From positions 4,854,696-4,918,695 of the forward strand of contig OX579638.1 in the NCBI GenBank assembly GCA_951230915.1: 64,000 nt of DNA, read 5' to 3'. Of this stretch, positions 23,821-35,027 are shown piece by piece. A program made the translations under genes and the position numbers. Each line of letters begins with the position of its first letter. The first letter of the stretch is position 1. The notes below the pieces were generated by a model. It was given only the letters and a program-made list of their open reading frames with translations. It ran no database searches and was not told the DNA's origin. The stretch comes from Antitrichia curtipendula (taxonomy: Eukaryota > Streptophyta > Bryopsida > Hypnales > Leucodontaceae).

Positions 23821-24468
23821 ATCTTAAAGGTCTTTATATTCCATATATCAAATGAGTTGCCTCTACCTTCTAAGGTTGAAGGATTTAACCATAAAATGTT
23901 AATAAGTGCCTTACTTTTGAAAACTTTGTAGAATGGACATATTTAATTAGTTATCCAATATTTGGTTGACAAGTTAAATTTGTTAGTGGGTACATATCCA
24001 CATAGTTGAATTTAATCCACATCAAATTAGTACATCGGGTAATAGGCTTTGAAAAGTAGATACATGGTTATAGGTCCTTACATGAATAATGACAACAAAG
24101 TTATCTTTCTAATAGGATAAAATTAGTTTATTGAGTGCATAGTTACTTGGTGTCAATAGAAATGAGAGACATGTCTTATGGAAGAAATATCTAGATTCAC
24201 CAACTTACTACTCAACTTAATTTAACTAACACAAGATATACTAATTATTTTGTCGCTCATGCATCTCATTTTTCTACTAGAACAAAATAATTTATTCATT
24301 TTTAAACTTAAAAAAAAGATTTTCCTTACTTTTCATGTAACCACTAAACAAACAAAAGAAAAGGATCTTTGTATAAAAATTTAATGTTTGTAAACCAATT
24401 GATAAGTCTCACACTAATTGAATTACCCTAAAAACAATTAAAAGTGTTAAAGAAAAAAAAAATGTCCA
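23821..24468. other. AT-rich intergenic sequence
   Basis: No feature recognised. Confidence 0.4.
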
Positions 24469-25374
24469 TTAACCCGTAAAGGACCAATAAGCCCACTTTG
24501 GGCTTTTTGAGAGCTTGGGCAAGCTCTATTGCCTTCATAATTTGGAATTTTTGCATAAATTTTTAAAAATAGACGCTTTTCATCATAATCTACATGTGAA
24601 GCTTTGTTTCATGTCATTCAAATAAATATTGCAAAAGTGAGAAGTTTTTTTTCAATTTCATTGTCAAACTAGGCATCAAAAAATATATTCTAAAAAGAAT
24701 TAATTATTTTATGAGATTGTATAGATTGAATGTATTAAAAAAAAATTGGACCAATGAATTCCAAACAATGAGGTAAAAGTTATGAAAAGTTTGTTTTGCG
24801 GGCAATGAAGGTAGAAAAAAACATACAAAGTCATCTTTTGCTCTCAATTTTGAAAATTTTCAAATAAAAATAAAAATAAATGATATTAAATTTTTATGAG
24901 AACTTTCTCATTATTTGGATTAACAATTCTAAAATCCTTCCAAAAGTTATTAGCATATTAGTTGTACTTTTCATTTAGTAATTCCTTCAATTTACAACTT
25001 TTTTTAAATGAATTTGAAATTTTTTTTGTTTAAATTTTGTAGTATATATTTTCAACCCATTTTCCAACTTATTGACTAAAATGCACAAGTTATGTACATA
25101 TATGTTTTTTCTTTAAAATGTTGAAAGACAAAACTTCACCTTTTAGAAGGACTAGAAAAACCTACATTTTGGAATATAGGCATATTGAATTTGCAACTGG
25201 TGGAGATATTCACTCTAAAATTTTGGACCAATGTACTTGAATAAGTTAACCAAAATATTATACAATTGATTGTGTTAAATAAATAAATATTAATAAAGAT
25301 TTTGACCTTGCTTTTGGGACAAGTATTTAGAAGCAATTTTGGGCCTCTGAACATGATGGTCTTTTATGAGTTAA
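24469..25374. mobile_element. TTAA family, diverged copy C (906 bp)
   Basis: Left end TTAACCCGTAAAGGACCAAT; right end ATGGTCTTTTATGAGTTAA. The tips follow the family pattern TTAACCCSTAAAGGACC with changes. The interior is more diverged than in the other copies but keeps CAATAGAAATGAAAATGTTGA near the right end. Confidence 0.7.
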
Positions 25375-26091
25375 ATGACTTTTTGGAAAACAATTGAAAC
25401 AAAAAATGTACCTATTCATCTTGAAATCTGATAATTTTTTGCTAACTTTCTTGATGATAGGCCACGTCCTTGCAAGGTTTACCCAATCTAGATATTGAGG
25501 CCAAAAAATGACCAATAGATGACTTTCAATGTTACAATAGAAATGAAAATGTTGAATCAATTATGTGCATCATGAACTCTAGTTTGTGTACAAATATTTT
25601 GAAGCTAAAAACACATCATACAATTCTAATATATAAATTGAATGCATTGTCATGTTCAACAAATATTTCAAATGTAAGGACATTAAGATGTAACAATGGT
25701 TTATGTTGCAATCTCTAATATATTCTTTCTACAATGGCTAATGCAATTCCATACTTTCAAATCCAAAAAACATTTAAATATCATGAGAACCAACATCATT
25801 TGCATGTTTGTCAAATTGCAAATATTTTAAATTCTACAAATGTCAACTTCCTTTAATTTTTGAGTACAACAAACTGAAATGATGTATACCAATATGTCAA
25901 AGTATAAAAAGTTTTTTTGGAGTTTTAAGAAAAAATTGACAAAATATACAGTAATTTCAAATTATAGTGCATGAAACCAAGTTTTAGACATGGCTAACTT
26001 TGAAATTAATTTTCTTTTAAATCACATATAATTTAATCTTCAAACTTCCATAGTAATGTATTATATGTTGCATATTACAACTTTTGTATAT
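25375..26091. other. AT-rich intergenic sequence
   Basis: No feature recognised. Confidence 0.4.
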
Positions 26092-27383
26092 GGGTGATTG
26101 CAAGAATTGGTAGTTGATTTTGGGTTACACGTAGCGTGACGAACTTGTCTTTTGTTATAACTTTTGAAGCATGAAGCAAATCAACTTGAAATTTTTATTG
26201 AAGATGGATGTTTTAATAGTTACAAAATTTGTAATTTTTCAAAACTAAAAAAATCATCTCATATTTAAAATTCAATTTTGCTAATTTGTCACATTTTGAG
26301 TATAAGGTTCTTTAGTTTTGGGCAAGTCTACAAAATTAATAATCTAGAGCTGAAATTTTTGTGGTCTATTTCTACACTAAGTGAGCATGTTTCTACCAAG
26401 GGAATCTAAAAATATACTCTCTTGTCCCCAAATGCTCTTTTTGTTGGAAAAATGTTCCAGATTAAGGCTAAAAATAACATTTTAGAAACATGTTTGGTAC
26501 TATAAGTAGAGTTTTGTGCACTCCTAGTGTCCTAGAAACTTTGAGTTTGAAAACCTTTTTCAAAGTGAACTTTGGGAGTAATGAAAAGTGAAATTTTGGG
26601 GGCATTTTCAAAAAGCGCCAATGGGCACTTAATTGTTGAGTGTGAGGTGTCATTTTATAGGTATTTAGTATGGGTCCAAGACTATGTATGGACCTCTATA
26701 CCACCTCCCAATGCTTCATTTCCTTCAATTGGGCAATACTCAAAGAGATGCAAAAAATAAAAATGAACAATGTTGATTGACCTCTTCAGTCATTTCATTT
26801 GTCTTTCAATTCATGATTGCATGGATGGAGGGAGAATTATTGCTTAGAGTTGTTTCGCTAGTCCCAAATAGCAATCAAAAACCAAATTTGACCAATTCTC
26901 AATGTCACAAAGTGCAACAAGAAAATCATTTTGGGACAAAAAATTGAGGTCATTAGGAAGATCATTTTGGGACAGAGGGAGAATTGTTTCATGTCCTCTA
27001 CATTCATGCAAATAGGAACCCCTTGCAAGCGCACTTTTGAATATTGAAGATGATTTTAAGATTATTTTTTTGGTGAAATCCCTAAGAAAGCCTTCCAAAT
27101 GTACAATTTTTAGATTCTTTGAAAATTATTTTCCCTATTTTATACAAATTAAAATGTCAAAGTACCTATTTTCTTAAGATTATGCACATTTCTAATTTTT
27201 CTACATAGCAAATTTTTCTATGCCTTTCCTTCCTAGGGTACCTTCTTCTTAAAGGTGTATACATTAGCCATATTCTTATATTAAAAAAAATGATTTTCTA
27301 ATTTTCTAATACATCCCCCAAAACATGAAATTATCAAATGCTACAAAATCAACTAGGCAATAAATTCTTGCAAAGTCCTAGCC
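26092..27383. mobile_element. Element with GGGTGATTGCAAGAA end and 4-bp ATAT duplication (1292 bp)
   Basis: Starts GGGTGATTGCAAGAATTGG after ATAT (26088-26091). The other end is degraded (TTCTTGCAAAGTCCTAGCC) and is followed by ATAT (27384-27387). It shares long stretches with 52295-53025, for example AACTTTTGAAG near the start and CTTCTTAAAGGTGTATACAT near the end. Relative to that copy, it carries about 560 extra bp between roughly 26420 and 26990. Confidence 0.75.
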
Positions 27384-27387
27384 ATAT

Positions 27388-28314
27388 TTACTTTTGGACT
27401 TTGTCCATTGATGCTTATGGTATCGTTTTTTGGATGAAAAAATTTCAAGTTAGTATTTAATTTTTTTTGTCACTAGACATCCATGTAGAAATTTTTCATA
27501 TTTTTTGTGCGTATTTTGTATTTGATATGAATTTCCTATTTTCTTTCATTTTTTCTTCAAAACTTTATCCTATTTGAAAATTTTACAAAAAAATCTAACA
27601 TTTATGGGCTAGACATTTGATTAGACATTTGATTTTATCTTTGACAACCAAAACAAAAAGAATTTGCTCACATATAGTGTTAAATAGGAGGATGCACAAT
27701 AGAGAATTTTAACCTCTAAATGCTCAAGGGAGGTCCTCCTTCCAAAATTACCTCCAAACTACAATTTCTGAAATGAAAGTATAATTTTTTTTAGAATATT
27801 TAAAAAAAATCTAATCACATGATCTTATTCATCACTATGGCGAATAAACTCTAATTCTTAAAGACTTTGACCATACGGATTTTGAAATATATTCAATTAA
27901 AATTTAAGTTTTGAAAAAACATATTTTATCCCAAACAAAATGATTTTAGGGGGCTTATATTTCAAATTTTCATAATAGAAGTGCTTGCCATTTTTGACCA
28001 AATGCAAATATGAATAGTTAAGAACATGGATGCCAATTTTCACAAGGGCTAGATAAAAGCAAATTGAATTGTTCTGAGAGCCTTGCAATTAAGTGAGGTA
28101 CATAAGAAAAACAAAAATTTCACTTGACCATGCCACTAGAGAAATAGTCGAACCTTTAGAGGGTTGCTTTGCAGTGACACCTTTAAGATTTTTCACGTCA
28201 CTATTGGCCTTATGGATTTGTACAAACACAAAGTTCAGCTAGTCTGACTTTCGTAAAAGATACATCAAGGAAGGGGAGTATAGAGTAAAGGAATACAAGT
28301 TGTTCAATTGGCTA
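27388..28314. other. AT-rich intergenic sequence
   Basis: No feature recognised. Confidence 0.4.
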
Positions 28315-28405
28315 TTTACACAAATTAAGCCAAATTAAGTGGCTTTTGAAGCCAATTGTCTTCACAAACTAGCTTCAAAAGTCACTTATTTAATTTGGTG
28401 TATTT
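28315..28405. repeat. Imperfect inverted repeat
   Basis: AAATTAAGTGGCTTTTGAAGC pairs with GCTTCAAAAGTCACTTATTT about 30 bp downstream. It is a short foldback of unknown origin. Confidence 0.6.
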
Positions 28406-28519
28406 GAAGATGAAAAGTGAAGCTCTTTATATAAGTAAGGTAGTAGTAGGGGAAACAATCCATGTGGAAAATGTAAATTAGGAACAATAGGAGCTCAATT
28501 GTTCATAGTCATAGATAAG

Positions 28520-28912
28520 TAAAATGCAAGAATTGTGTTAAAAGTCAAATTTTAGACCTCATTTAGGCAAAGTAGAATAATTATTTTCAAAAGACTTTGA
28601 ACTAGGCTAATGTGAAGAACCAAGATAAATTTCATCTTCAAAAATTCATTTGAGATTTTGAGACTTCAGCTAAAAGTTATGGACAAATTTCATAGAGGGG
28701 TTGGAAGGGACATTTTTTTTACATTTTCAAACACTCTCTTTGAATTTTGTCCATAGCTTTTTATTGGAGATTTAAAACATCAAATGGATTATTGAAGATA
28801 AAAAATTAGATTGACTATCCAACTTTTTTTGGTTCAAAGATTAAGTTTTTATTTATTATACTAAGCTTAAATGAGGTCTAAAATTTGACTTTTAACTCAA
28901 TTTTGACATTTT
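28520..28912. mobile_element. Foldback MITE-like element of about 390 bp
   Basis: GTTAAAAGTCAAATTTTAGACCTCATTTA at 28537-28565 is exactly reverse-complementary to 28868-28896. The match continues imperfectly outward (AAGAATTGTG / CTCAATTTTG) and inward, where AAAGTTATGGACAAATTT pairs with GAATTTTGTCCATAGCTTTT. The whole unit can fold on itself. No target duplication was assigned. Confidence 0.75.
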
Positions 28913-29126
28913 GACAATGAGTGGCTAAGCTCCTAGCTTCAAATTATCCTATATTCCTTGGGGATTCATGATGGGCATTTCATTTCATTATAAAAACAAC
29001 CTCTTCACCCTTCATTCTCACCAAAGGTCAATGAAGTAAGTCTTCCACATTACCATTAAAAAAAATTCTTGATGGTACATGGTCATTAGACTATTTTGGA
29101 CATTTGCCCTTTTTTTCACAACTTGG
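28913..29126. other. AT-rich intergenic sequence
   Basis: No feature recognised. Confidence 0.35.
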
Positions 29127-29238
29127 TTAAGAAGCAAGGTGCATCCAAATGTAAGGTGTTTAATAATCAGATTAAGGTCCATCAAAGTATCTTAATCTTC
29201 ATTACTCGCTTTGATTATTTTTTTACTCGCTTGATTAT
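29127..29238. repeat. Duplicated flank, left copy
   Basis: TTAAGAAGCAAGGTGCATCC and the following ~70 bp recur at 30042-30133 with about three substitutions and one indel. This left copy runs directly into a TTAA-family element that lacks its own left end. The word ACTCGCTTGATTAT is repeated once more at the junction (29224-29237). Confidence 0.85.
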
Positions 29239-30045
29239 AATTTTTTTCACAATTGGTGCCCAGGAACAAAAGTTATGACCAAATAAGCTCAAAACAGGGG
29301 ATGGGGGGCAGCTTGGGCAGCAAAAAATAAATTTGCAAAAATTTGAATTTTTTATTTTAATATTTTTTTCCTCATAGAATATATTTTTGTCTATCTGGAA
29401 AGCTTTTATTCATTTCATTTGAATTTGTTATGAGAAAGTTATGGACATTCTTGTTTTTCGGGCAGTTAAAGCATCTGCGTGAAAAAAAAAATTCTAGGAT
29501 TCATTTTTGAATGCAATTTTTCAATTTTTTCAATTTTTTCTTTTTGTCATGGTTTAGTTTACTTTCTAGAACAATCTCACCATTGGGATTAGTGCATTTT
29601 AATTCCATCTAAAATATATGAATATTTTAGATTTTCCTTCTATCTTGTACCTACTTCTACTTAACAATTTTTTTAAGAATGATAATTAAGTTTTTTTGAA
29701 CTTTCTTTTTTTTCCTAGCCTCTCAACTCAATTCTCTACTATAAAGATTTAAAGCTCAAAATGCTGTAGTGCAAAAATTTTAAGTTAAAAATGTTCGAAG
29801 TCAAAAAATCTAGTCCCGCAATGTGCTGAAAAACTTGTTTTTTTCACTTTAAATGCAGATATCTTGCAGTGTGTGCGGTCAAAAATTCTAAAAAAAATTC
29901 CACACATTCTTATACTAGTTAGGTATAAGATCCTATGGTTAGATGTGGGAAAAAAAACATTTTCAAATTTTTTTACTCTTTGCTATAGAAATGGCAGTTT
30001 TGAGTGTTTTTTGGCAGAAAAAGGCCTTGGACCTTTAGGGGTTAA
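29239..30045. mobile_element. TTAA family, copy D, left end replaced
   Basis: Enters the family sequence at AATTGGTGCCCAGGAACAAA and runs to a clean right end, AGGCCTTGGACCTTTAGGGGTTAA in parts. Close to the copies at 19352 and (inverted) 47594. The normal CCCCTAAA left terminus is absent. Confidence 0.8.
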
Positions 30046-30133
30046 GAAGCAAGGTGCATCCAAATGTAAGGTGTTTAATAATCAGATTAAGGTGCATCAA
30101 AGTATCTTAATCTTGATTACTCGCTTGATTATT
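30042..30133. repeat. Duplicated flank, right copy
   Basis: Second copy of the 29127-29217 sequence, starting at the TTAA that ends copy D. Confidence 0.85.
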
Positions 30134-30479
30134 AAACGCTTGTACTTGATTTAGGAGTCACTAACTCTCAATTGATTGTCTAATGGAAGGTGAACAAGAA
30201 TAGGGAAAAAATAAATCCTTAAGCAAAAAAAATGTAAATTGCGAGGTCCTTTAAAGGTTGCAAAACAACCCTTGAGAGCCTCAATTTTTTCTCTAAATAA
30301 TGCCCATCAATTCACTATGGTAGAACCACCCATTACCAACTAGGCATCCATATCCAACTTGTAGAGTACAAATATTTTAAACCAAGGCAAGAACAATTTC
30401 CAACTGAAGTTTGGAATGTGATTTTTTCTCCTTTGTAGGGGTGGGACTATAAAGTCATGACACATGTCCTAATGTAGTC
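30134..30479. other. AT-rich intergenic sequence
   Basis: No feature recognised. Confidence 0.35.
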
Positions 30480-31211
30480 GGATAGTTGCAAGAAACACCT
30501 GCCGTTTTCTGGCCAAAATGGCCGTAGTACTGGAGTACTATGACCTTTTGCAATAAATTTCTTAAAAATAAAATAAAATATGGATAATTTGTAAAGCATT
30601 TAGAAAAGTATACATGTGAAAATTGAAGTCTAGAAAAATTTATCTCTAGAAGTTATGCACAAAAAAAGAGGCCTAGGAAAATAGAAGAAAATAGATATTT
30701 TTGAGTTTATTTTTAGAAAATAGTAAAATAATTCAAATAGTTCAAAAAAAAATAGCCATTTTTTTCCTTACTTGTAGCCTCTCTTTTTTCACTATTTTTT
30801 ATTTTTGGAAAATAAAAATTGTGTTCTTTGCACGTGTACATAGGTAGTGCACTTTGAGCACATGTGGAAGGTGGATACTTTATTATTTTTAGAAAATCTC
30901 TTCATAGTCTTGTGTAACTTTAGTATAAATCCTTGTCTCCCGATTTTCACTTTCAAATTCGTATTTTTGGATTGGAAATAGGACTCAAAACCCCTAAAAT
31001 GGCCAAGGTAGACATCCAATTGGGGGCAGTTTAAAAATAGTAAATAAATTTTGAAAAATTGGAAAAAAATACTGAATTTCTGAAACTTTCATGTGTATCT
31101 TCACTTCAAATTTCATAGAAAACAGACATAGGATGCAAAAGTTACAGCCAAAATCCACTTGTCCAAGAGCAAGGGGACAAGAAATAGGACAAGTGTTTCT
31201 TGCAATCACCC
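30480..31211. mobile_element. Element with GGATAGTTGCAAGAAACAC ends, AGTC duplication (732 bp)
   Basis: Left end GGATAGTTGCAAGAAACACC; right end GTGTTTCTTGCAATCACCC. AGTC stands on both sides (30476-30479 and 31212-31215). Its size and ends match 52295-53025. No coding capacity seen. Confidence 0.8.
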
Positions 31212-31215
31212 AGTC

Positions 31216-32080
31216 AGCGGGAAAGTAATTCTTGAATGATTGGAATTGGAAGACTCTATATATTGGCATGGATTGAGGCCAACTTTTGGCTTCTAAAATT
31301 CATAATAATTTGAATTTTAAGGAAAAAATCACAAAAAATTGGCAATGCCCATCATTTCTATCTTTTTGTAAAATAGTGAATTTACATTGCCTTCTACTAC
31401 TCCAGAAAATGTGTGGAATTGTTTAAGTGGTTGACTATGGGTAGTTTTACCATAAATGCTCAGTCCAATTGTCCAACCAATTACTCAATGTCTCAATCAA
31501 CCTTTCAACCCCTTACCTATGATTATAATCTTTTGCTGGCTTTGGATTAGCTATGTTTTTCTTCCAAGACAACCTGCAATGAATATTTTTGGGAACATTT
31601 GCCTTAAAAAAATCATCTTAGGCGGAATTTTAGTCCAAATTATCAAAAGTTGTTTACTTGTTTTTAGCTATGGAAAAAGAATCTAATGGGGATTTTCATT
31701 AAAATAGTGCCATCCTGCAACTTTGGTAGTTTTTACGGTTTAGACTAGGTGGTGTCAAATGTTCATCTGTCCTAGATTTTTTTAAATCTATACCTTTTTT
31801 AGTTGTCTAAAATCTACACCTGCTCTAGATGTCACCTTTACAATTCAGATGACATCATAATTACCAATGTTCTAGATTTCTAAAATCCATACAAGTCTAA
31901 GTTTTTTGAAATTTGTACCTGTTGTCTTGTCTTAGTCTCTTAGATGTCACTTTTACAGTTTAGACTGGACGGTTTGAAAATGGCACATGGAATACCTCCA
32001 TTATTTTCAACAAAATTCCCCATCTTGACAAACTACATGAGAAAAGTATGAAAGTTTGAATTAATTAGGGTTTAAATAAT
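31216..32080. other. AT-rich intergenic sequence
   Basis: No gene. A word TTTACRGTTTAGACTRG occurs twice in the same orientation (about 31730 and 31950), possibly from an old duplication. Confidence 0.35.
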
Positions 32081-35027
32081 CCGGACGGTCCGCCCCTGGA
32101 GTTGGGCAGCGATCATCAAATGGTTGGTTGGGCCCTTTCGGGGTTACGGTTTGACTCCAGGGTTGTGGGCAGTGGGCTCCGTCCGTCCGTCCGTCCGTCC
32201 TTCAAGGTCGGGTTCACTTCAATTCGAGCTCGCTCTCCGTCAGGCGTATGTACTGTACAGTCAGTACCATTTCTGGGACTCCACGGAGCTAGCTAGTACC
32301 ATGACTCGAAGGAAACTCGATCTAAGTTAAGTAACGGACCAGTCCTGCCTGGCGATGGGCCTCATCAATGTCGTCACCACACAATCTGCGCTAAATTCAG
32401 CGGAGCAGGTAATGAATCCCCACAACATACAAATAGAAACACCGCCGAGGAAGGACGCAGCCCCTGCATGATGAAAAAAACTGTCAGCCCTCCTCGCAGT
32501 CAGTCAGACCGAAAGGCGATCGATGGCGAAACGGATCTGGTCGATCGATCAGTCTGCACACCAGGCCGGAAGCCCGACCCCTCGGCTCACTCAGAGCAGG
32601 GGTTTTGGACCTGCGATATATATTTTACTCGAGACAAGATACATTCGCGATCAGTGGATAAAACTGTTCACGATCAGTGGATAAAACTGTTCTCGATCAG
32701 TGGATAAAACTGCTACAAATAATGAAACCATGTATATCTGGATATCTATCTGTAGCTCTGTTTTGGATGAATATACTGTAGGTAAACTAACAGAGGAGGC
32801 TGATCTGTTTTAAGAGTTCACCATCATGGAGGAGATGAACATCATTCTCAATTGAACCATTACTACCACTTCAATTAAACGTACCATTACCAGCAGGACC
32901 TTAAGTGGTCAACTCTAGCTATTTCATTATGCCTCCTCTTATGTAATTATGTTCATGATAACCTCCCTGGCTTGCGCCTCTAGCTCTTGGATGAATAATT
33001 AAGATTTCATCTCCATTTCTCTTGTTTCATCCAGGATCTATGGATAGCTGGAAATGTACGTACAGCTTCGTTCGTTCGTTCGTCCCTCCTTCCAGCTAGC
33101 GAAGATCGCTTTTAGACTGCACTGTCCCAAATAATTGAAAAAAAATCGCTGCCCCCCGACACGCCAATACGACTACCCCCTAATTCCCTCCCCACGTCAA
33201 CTTAATTAAACCCGGCATGATTGAGCCTCGCGGTAATTAAGTCCAGGCAAGTGACGAGATTCTACAGACAAACGCTTGGTTCCAAGCTGGGCGGGGAGAC
33301 GCACGAGCCTCCCTTTACTAACGACTGCGCCATGCTTGCTGCAGCGGAATATAATGTCTGAAGGCACTTGAAGGGAGCGGTACCATGATTGAGGCCTTGG
33401 AGGGGACCGGATAGAGGGCTGTGGGCATCAAAGCATTCATGTCCCAGACCAGGTCTGGCGTAATCTAGCAACCCTTAGCTCAATTACTCTTTTGCTCAGT
33501 GAACCAACAGACAGGCTCTGGTACAAAAGCTAGTTCCTTCAATGCTCCAAATCAGGATCCGGCCATATCCTTCAATGCTTCAAGGTCATGATAGAGAGAG
33601 AGAGAGAGCTACGGAAAGTGGTGTTTGAACTGCAGCCCATATATTGGCTCCACTCTGAGCTTGTAAGACTGGCTGTGCCCCGGCCGGGTTGTGCGTGCAG
33701 TTACACGCGTATAGGCCGGATTACTTGCATTTCTGCATCCCAGCCAGGCAAACAAGCATTATATTTTATATTGTATCAGGCGTATCTAGCTAGCTAGCGC
33801 GCTCGAATCTGATAGCTTCTTGGAAGTCGTAGCTAGCTAGCTCGCGACGACCCGCCGCTTTCCAGCACTTCGTAGCAGTTCACGCCACTTCGATTCTGTA
33901 GCTTTTTGACTACGTGGTTGATGTGTATATGTTGCCGTAGACTTCGCGAGGCTAGCTAGTTAGGAGTTTGTGTTCGACACTCCAGCTGGGACTTTGAAAG
34001 TCCTCCAGTATGGAATCTTGGAAGCACTGCTTCTGCTCTTCATTGGCCAGCGGCTAGCTCGATTTCCGAGGTGCAAGGAGAACCTGAGAACTGCTCATGT
34101 GGGATTGTGTGGGATTTCACTGTTTTTGAAAGCTTGGGTGAGTGGATTTATCTTAGTTTTCACTAAGTCCTCGGAGTTGTAAATGGAGAAGGATGTACGT
34201 TGAACTTCTCTGTGCGAGCGGGCAAGAAAATCAGTGCATCTCGTTGCCCATGTATTGAGAATTTGAGATGTATAATCCATTCTATAGAATTACCAGTGAT
34301 GGCAATTACACGAGCTTTCATGCGTTGTAGAACTCTAAGCCGACCTCGAGAGTCTGGACGACTCTTCGTGTTCACCTCTTGTGATTCAACCTCAACAGAG
34401 TTTGCACAGCCCTGTTCAGGCGAGCAAAAAGAGGCTTGGCCTCAATGCAAAATCTGTGATTCAACGTAAGTGCCTTTGTAGCCCGTGACTCCCATTTTAG
34501 GTCTGAAATTGGATGTGGCATTTATTAGAAAGGGTTGCATGAGATTGCATCCAAATCACGTTTCTTAAGCCAATGTCACGGAAGCAAATTAGAACGCGTC
34601 CGGAGAGTAGTACTACTCTCACCAGACACAAGCTGGTATCGAACGCGCGACAGTTAACCCTGTCAGTACTGGCATGGAAGTGTGAAGATTCAATTATACC
34701 TGACTAATCACCAAAACGACTCGGAAACATATCAAATATACCAGAAGGAGTACGTACGGTATATTTAGCTACGTTGATCGATTGAAACCAATTGTGATAG
34801 TTGATCGAGGAGCTAGCTAGGGTTTATCAAATTTATCGAGAGTACAATCATCTACATTCGAAGTGCCTACACTTCGTGTATGTGCAACGAAACTCGATCC
34901 GACCACCACAAGAATTAATTATTCTGAGATGGAGCTAGCTAGCTAGATATACTAATCATGATCAACCAGCTAGACCAGGCTCTTAGATGATTAAACTAGA
35001 TATAAGGGTTTGCAAAGTTCGTGCATC
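32081..35027 (+). promoter_or_regulatory. Upstream region and probable 5' leader of the SHR-like gene
   Basis: Base composition changes abruptly from AT-rich desert to balanced or GC-rich. The region contains a (CCGT)n tract at 32179-32200, a 3 x 23-bp repeat at 32649-32717, a (GA)n tract at 33593-33608 and several CTAGCTAGCTAG runs (about 33790, 33830, 34930). Open frames at 33970-34182 and 34200-34469 show no family features. Some of the region is probably promoter and untranslated leader. Confidence 0.5.
32649..32717. repeat. Triple 23-bp tandem repeat with GATAA core
   Basis: GATCAGTGGATAAAACTGTTC starts at 32649, 32672 and 32695. The three copies are nearly identical, the last ending CTGCT. 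Each contains TGGATAA, a GATA or MYB-related type of core. It lies about 2.3 kb upstream of the SHR-like start codon. Confidence 0.85.

Noticed and set aside
33970..34469. Open frames upstream of the SHR-like gene as a separate small gene
   Set aside because: No domain, no conserved motif and overlapping frames on both strands; more likely leader or promoter sequence.
35010..35027. Six extra codons at the start of the SHR-like protein
   Set aside because: They begin with TTG; the first ATG is at 35028.
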